Assembly: GCF_000379765.1 (NCBI RefSeq)
Contig: NZ_KB903430.1
Span: forward strand, 814,953 to 878,952
Source of the DNA: Flexithrix dorotheae DSM 6795
Lineage (GTDB): Bacteria; Bacteroidota; Bacteroidia; Cytophagales; Flammeovirgaceae
Length of the DNA stretch: 64,000 nucleotides
Direction: 5' to 3'
The position numbers and the translations under genes were made by a program. Positions within the stretch are counted from its first letter, which is position 1. Each line of letters begins with the position of its first letter. The notes below the pieces were generated by a model. The model was not told the DNA's origin and searched no databases. It was given only the letters and a program-made list of their open reading frames with translations. This document shows positions 61,668 to 64,000 of this stretch, one piece after another.

Positions 61668-63721
61668 CTATCTCTTTTCGATAATTTCCATAATTTTCGA
61701 TTTTATTGGATTTTGATCAGATAAATATAGAGATTGGTAGTTATTAGATTTAAATAGATAATAAAATTTTACTATTACATGATCTTTATGAGGTGGATTA
61801 TTTAGATATTCTTCAAATTTATCTTCTCCTCCAAATGCTTCAAAAATCAGTGGCCTTAATTTAAATGTTTCTTCTCCTTGAAATGGTGAATCAATAAAAA
61901 TTAATTGATTTAAAAATTCTTTTTTAGACCTATTTGCCAACTTAACAAGTAATTCATTAGCTTTCTCAGAAATAGTTATTTTCTTACTTTTTTTATTAAA
62001 GCTATTTGCACAATTATAAAAATAGATAAGAATATCTTGATCAAAATTATTTTGATACTTTTCAATATAGTTTTTAAATAAGTTTAAATTCATTTCTAGA
62101 AGTTCTTTTTCTTCTATAAAAAATGGTTCATCATTTTGGTAATAATAAATCTTTCTAATATTATACAATAATTCTGCATCTCCTTTTGAATACGAAGTAT
62201 ATTTTCCAGTAAAAACCTGTTCAAATAAAATAATCTTTTTTTCTTTATCTAAGCCTGTGAAATTAAAAGTAGGGTTTAATCTTGATTGATCTAATTCTGG
62301 ATGGTTACGTTCTCCTTTTTCTTTAAAAGTTAGTAACTGTCCTAGAATTCCAGAGTAAAAAAATTTGTTGGATTTTTTTAAAAAATAAACATAACCTAAA
62401 TACCAATTATCAAAAAATGGATCCTTAACCGTTGTAAAATAATATAAGAATTTTTCTTCGAGCTGTACTTTAAAATTTTCTTCGTTGAAAAGAAAATCTA
62501 TACAATTAAGCATTGTATTTTTTTCTAACAATAAGAAACTATTAAATTCAGAATTTGTGATAGTTTCATTAAGAATATTGTCATTAAAGTACAGATTAAA
62601 ATTACTTGGGTTACGGACTGATTTAACAATTGAAGGATCGTGTTTTTTTTCATGGAGTCCATCATATCGGTTAAAAACATCATCTATTGTTCCTTCAATT
62701 TCATCATCAAAAATTGTTTCTAAAAGGTTTTTAAGATTATTTTTAGGTTCCTCCTCTATAAAGTTATTATTATCCTCAATAAAAGACTTTAAACGAGCTT
62801 GTTTACCTTTTTCTGTTTCTTCTTTAGAAAATGAAATGGAGTTTATATTACTCGTATTAATTGAAAAAAAATATTTTTTACTCTCCTTAGCAAGTTCTTT
62901 GTAGGTTTCATTAAAGTAAACCCTTAGTAATGTAACCAGGAAAAAATCAGAAAAATTTACCTCTGTTTTAATGTAAGGGTAATACTGAATGAAGGCATTT
63001 ATAAATCGTTTTACATCTCTAATATTTTTGAAATAGTAATTCCAGGAAATCTCTATTTCCTTAATATTGGAAAAAAATATTTTTATATCTTTTTCTTCAT
63101 ATTTAAAATACTTAAGAAGTAAGTTGTATAATTCATTTATTAGAATTTCTGTCTTAACAGGTGGTAGAGGAAATTCTAATTGGAAAATTTTTTCAATATA
63201 TTCCTTAGGGTTATAAATTTTACTTTCAATGAAAGCATTTTCAACATACTTTCGGTCATTTGCGACTATGAAATAAGTGTTATTAAAACTTGAAGTATTC
63301 CTTATAATTCTTAAAACTTCAACTACTTCTTCATTATCTAATCTATCAATATCATCTATAAATATTATAATTTTTTTTCCCAATTTTTTGATTCTTTGGT
63401 TAATTAAATCATAGTGTTTATATAGACTAGACGAAGAATAATAAAGGAGTGTAGCTTCTAACAATGCAAAATAATTAGTCTTAATTAACTGGTTTAGTTT
63501 CTTAGCATATAGTAATATTTGTTTTCCAAGTTTTGCATCATAAACTCCAGTTCTTTCATGTAGAACATCAAAAAAATCTGTAATTAATAATTTTTTATTT
63601 TCAGCAAGCCAAGGATTGAATCGAATAGTAATTATGTTTGGAAAAGCTTTACACTCTCTTTCAAGCATATTCAAAAAAGAAGTTTTCCCATTGCCCCATT
63701 TATCATTAATAGAGTTGTTCT
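61668..63721 (-). pseudogene. KAP-family P-loop NTPase, 5' end removed by an IS
   Basis: About 680 residues of a KAP NTPase. ATG 63674 opens a 668-residue frame, but the true frame continues upstream through KWGNGKTSFLN (the Walker A) until a stop at about 63736, and the N-terminus expected before Walker A is missing. Other KAP marks are RFNPWLAENKKLLITDFF, IIIFIDDIDRLDNEEV (Walker B) and YFIVANDRKYVENAF, plus a long helical and beta C-terminal region of unknown role. KAP NTPases are often membrane-linked and appear in phage defence systems. If translated from 63674 the product lacks its P-loop and is likely inactive. Confidence 0.8.
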
Positions 63722-63731
63722 GGTATGATTA

Positions 63732-64000
63732 TCAGTTAGTTAGACAAAAGTTCCAAATCCCTGCACAAATGCCAGCCACTTTGTTGTAAAGTGCCATACT
63801 CCTACACCTTAACCTATCAGATAAAAATCGGTATCTTTTAAGGCCTGCTATTGAATTTTCTACCAAAACTCTTATACTACTTCTGGTTTTATTGATCATT
63901 TTTTCTGTCTCTAAAAGCTCCTTTTTTGGTTTCTTTTTGATGGGAATACTTAGTTTCCCAAACTTGTAATCCTCTGTTATACCCTGAAAACCCAAATCTA
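63732..64000 (-). mobile_element. IS transposase C-terminal part (IS5-like DDE type)
   Basis: The end of a transposase open to the window edge: about 88 residues with GFQGITEDYKFGKLSIPIKK, a Lys-rich segment, SIRVLVENSIAGLKRYRFL (the Glu should be the third DDE residue) and AGICAGIWNF near the C-terminus, a pattern of IS5-like DDE transposases. The stop (63732) lies about 10-15 bases from where the KAP frame resumes, so the IS end is within that gap. The rest of the IS and the target duplication lie outside the window. Confidence 0.85.

Larger units (their letters stand above)
49421..64000. mobile_element. Integrated element (satellite- or ICE-like island), right end outside window
   Basis: Begins at the tRNA 3'-end remnant on the left and extends past the window edge. 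It holds a divergent CI-like repressor, a replication module (primase-helicase plus iterons) and cargo genes for phage defence and unknown functions. Coding density is lower and AT content higher than to the left. No integrase, relaxase, capsid or terminase gene is visible in the first 14.6 kb. The combination resembles phage-inducible chromosomal islands, although an integrative plasmid or defective prophage would look similar. Confidence 0.7.

Noticed and set aside
62485..62904. A 139-codon plus-strand frame inside the KAP gene
   Set aside because: Antisense shadow with low-complexity Ser/Leu/Lys composition.

Overview
The window is an AT-rich Bacteroidota chromosome segment, most likely from the Cytophagia/Cytophagales. 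This rests on gene content (DctPQM transporter beside a fused UxaA, a BioG-type biotin operon, YceI proteins, LysM lipoprotein-like proteins, beta-propeller glutaminyl cyclase), weak Shine-Dalgarno sites and one TAnnTTTG-type -7 promoter element. No rRNA gene, intact tRNA gene or CRISPR array is visible.

Layout. 1-847: 5' part of a sugar aminotransferase gene. 1033-3350: a beta-lactamase-fold protein without its catalytic serine, a CBM9-like protein and a small exported protein. 3353-8474: leftward operon for a peptidase-less ABC exporter, HlyD-type adaptor and TolC-type outer membrane protein. 8910-9209: possible small lipoprotein. 9569-19477: hexuronate (mainly galacturonate) catabolism, with isomerase UxaC, KDG kinase, KDPG aldolase, a three-part TRAP importer, altronate dehydratase UxaA and tagaturonate reductase UxaB. 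Together these take galacturonate to pyruvate and glyceraldehyde-3-phosphate. 19563-20609: two small leftward genes. 20839-25988: biotin operon bioA-F-G-C-D behind a leader ORF and a strong terminator-like hairpin; bioB is not here. 26103-28986: MATE exporter and ThiL. 29102-34128: micro-lipoprotein, orphan four-helix sensor, pentapeptide-repeat protein, unknown protein and a YceI / beta-barrel / YceI trio. 34148-39285: response regulator with a pseudokinase module, M19-like metallohydrolase, multi-LysM protein. 39943-49177: housekeeping and hypothetical genes (zinc-ribbon coiled-coil protein, 5-formyl-THF cyclo-ligase, SMP-30 and glutaminyl cyclase lipoproteins, ROK kinase, Cache-HAMP-GAF sensor), with two copies of a MITE-like repeat.

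From about 49421 to the right edge the character changes. A tRNA 3'-end fragment on the minus strand, still followed by its terminator, marks the left attachment site of an integrated element. The element has a CI-like repressor facing a small gene across an operator-rich spacer, a membrane protein with a cysteine tail, a 1188-residue primase-helicase whose CHC2 zinc ligands are mostly lost, and then about a dozen TGAGGATA iterons (55648-55953) that look like a replication origin. Cargo follows: unknown proteins, two GNAT-like proteins, a secreted EEP nuclease, an AbiH abortive-infection protein flanked by inverted copies of a palindromic repeat, and a KAP P-loop NTPase cut at its Walker A region by an IS transposase. 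No integrase, capsid or conjugation gene is seen in the visible 14.6 kb. The layout (tRNA att, repressor, primase-helicase, iteron origin, defence cargo) resembles phage-inducible chromosomal islands, which is the most interesting hypothesis here. The right end with integrase and intact tRNA would lie outside the window.
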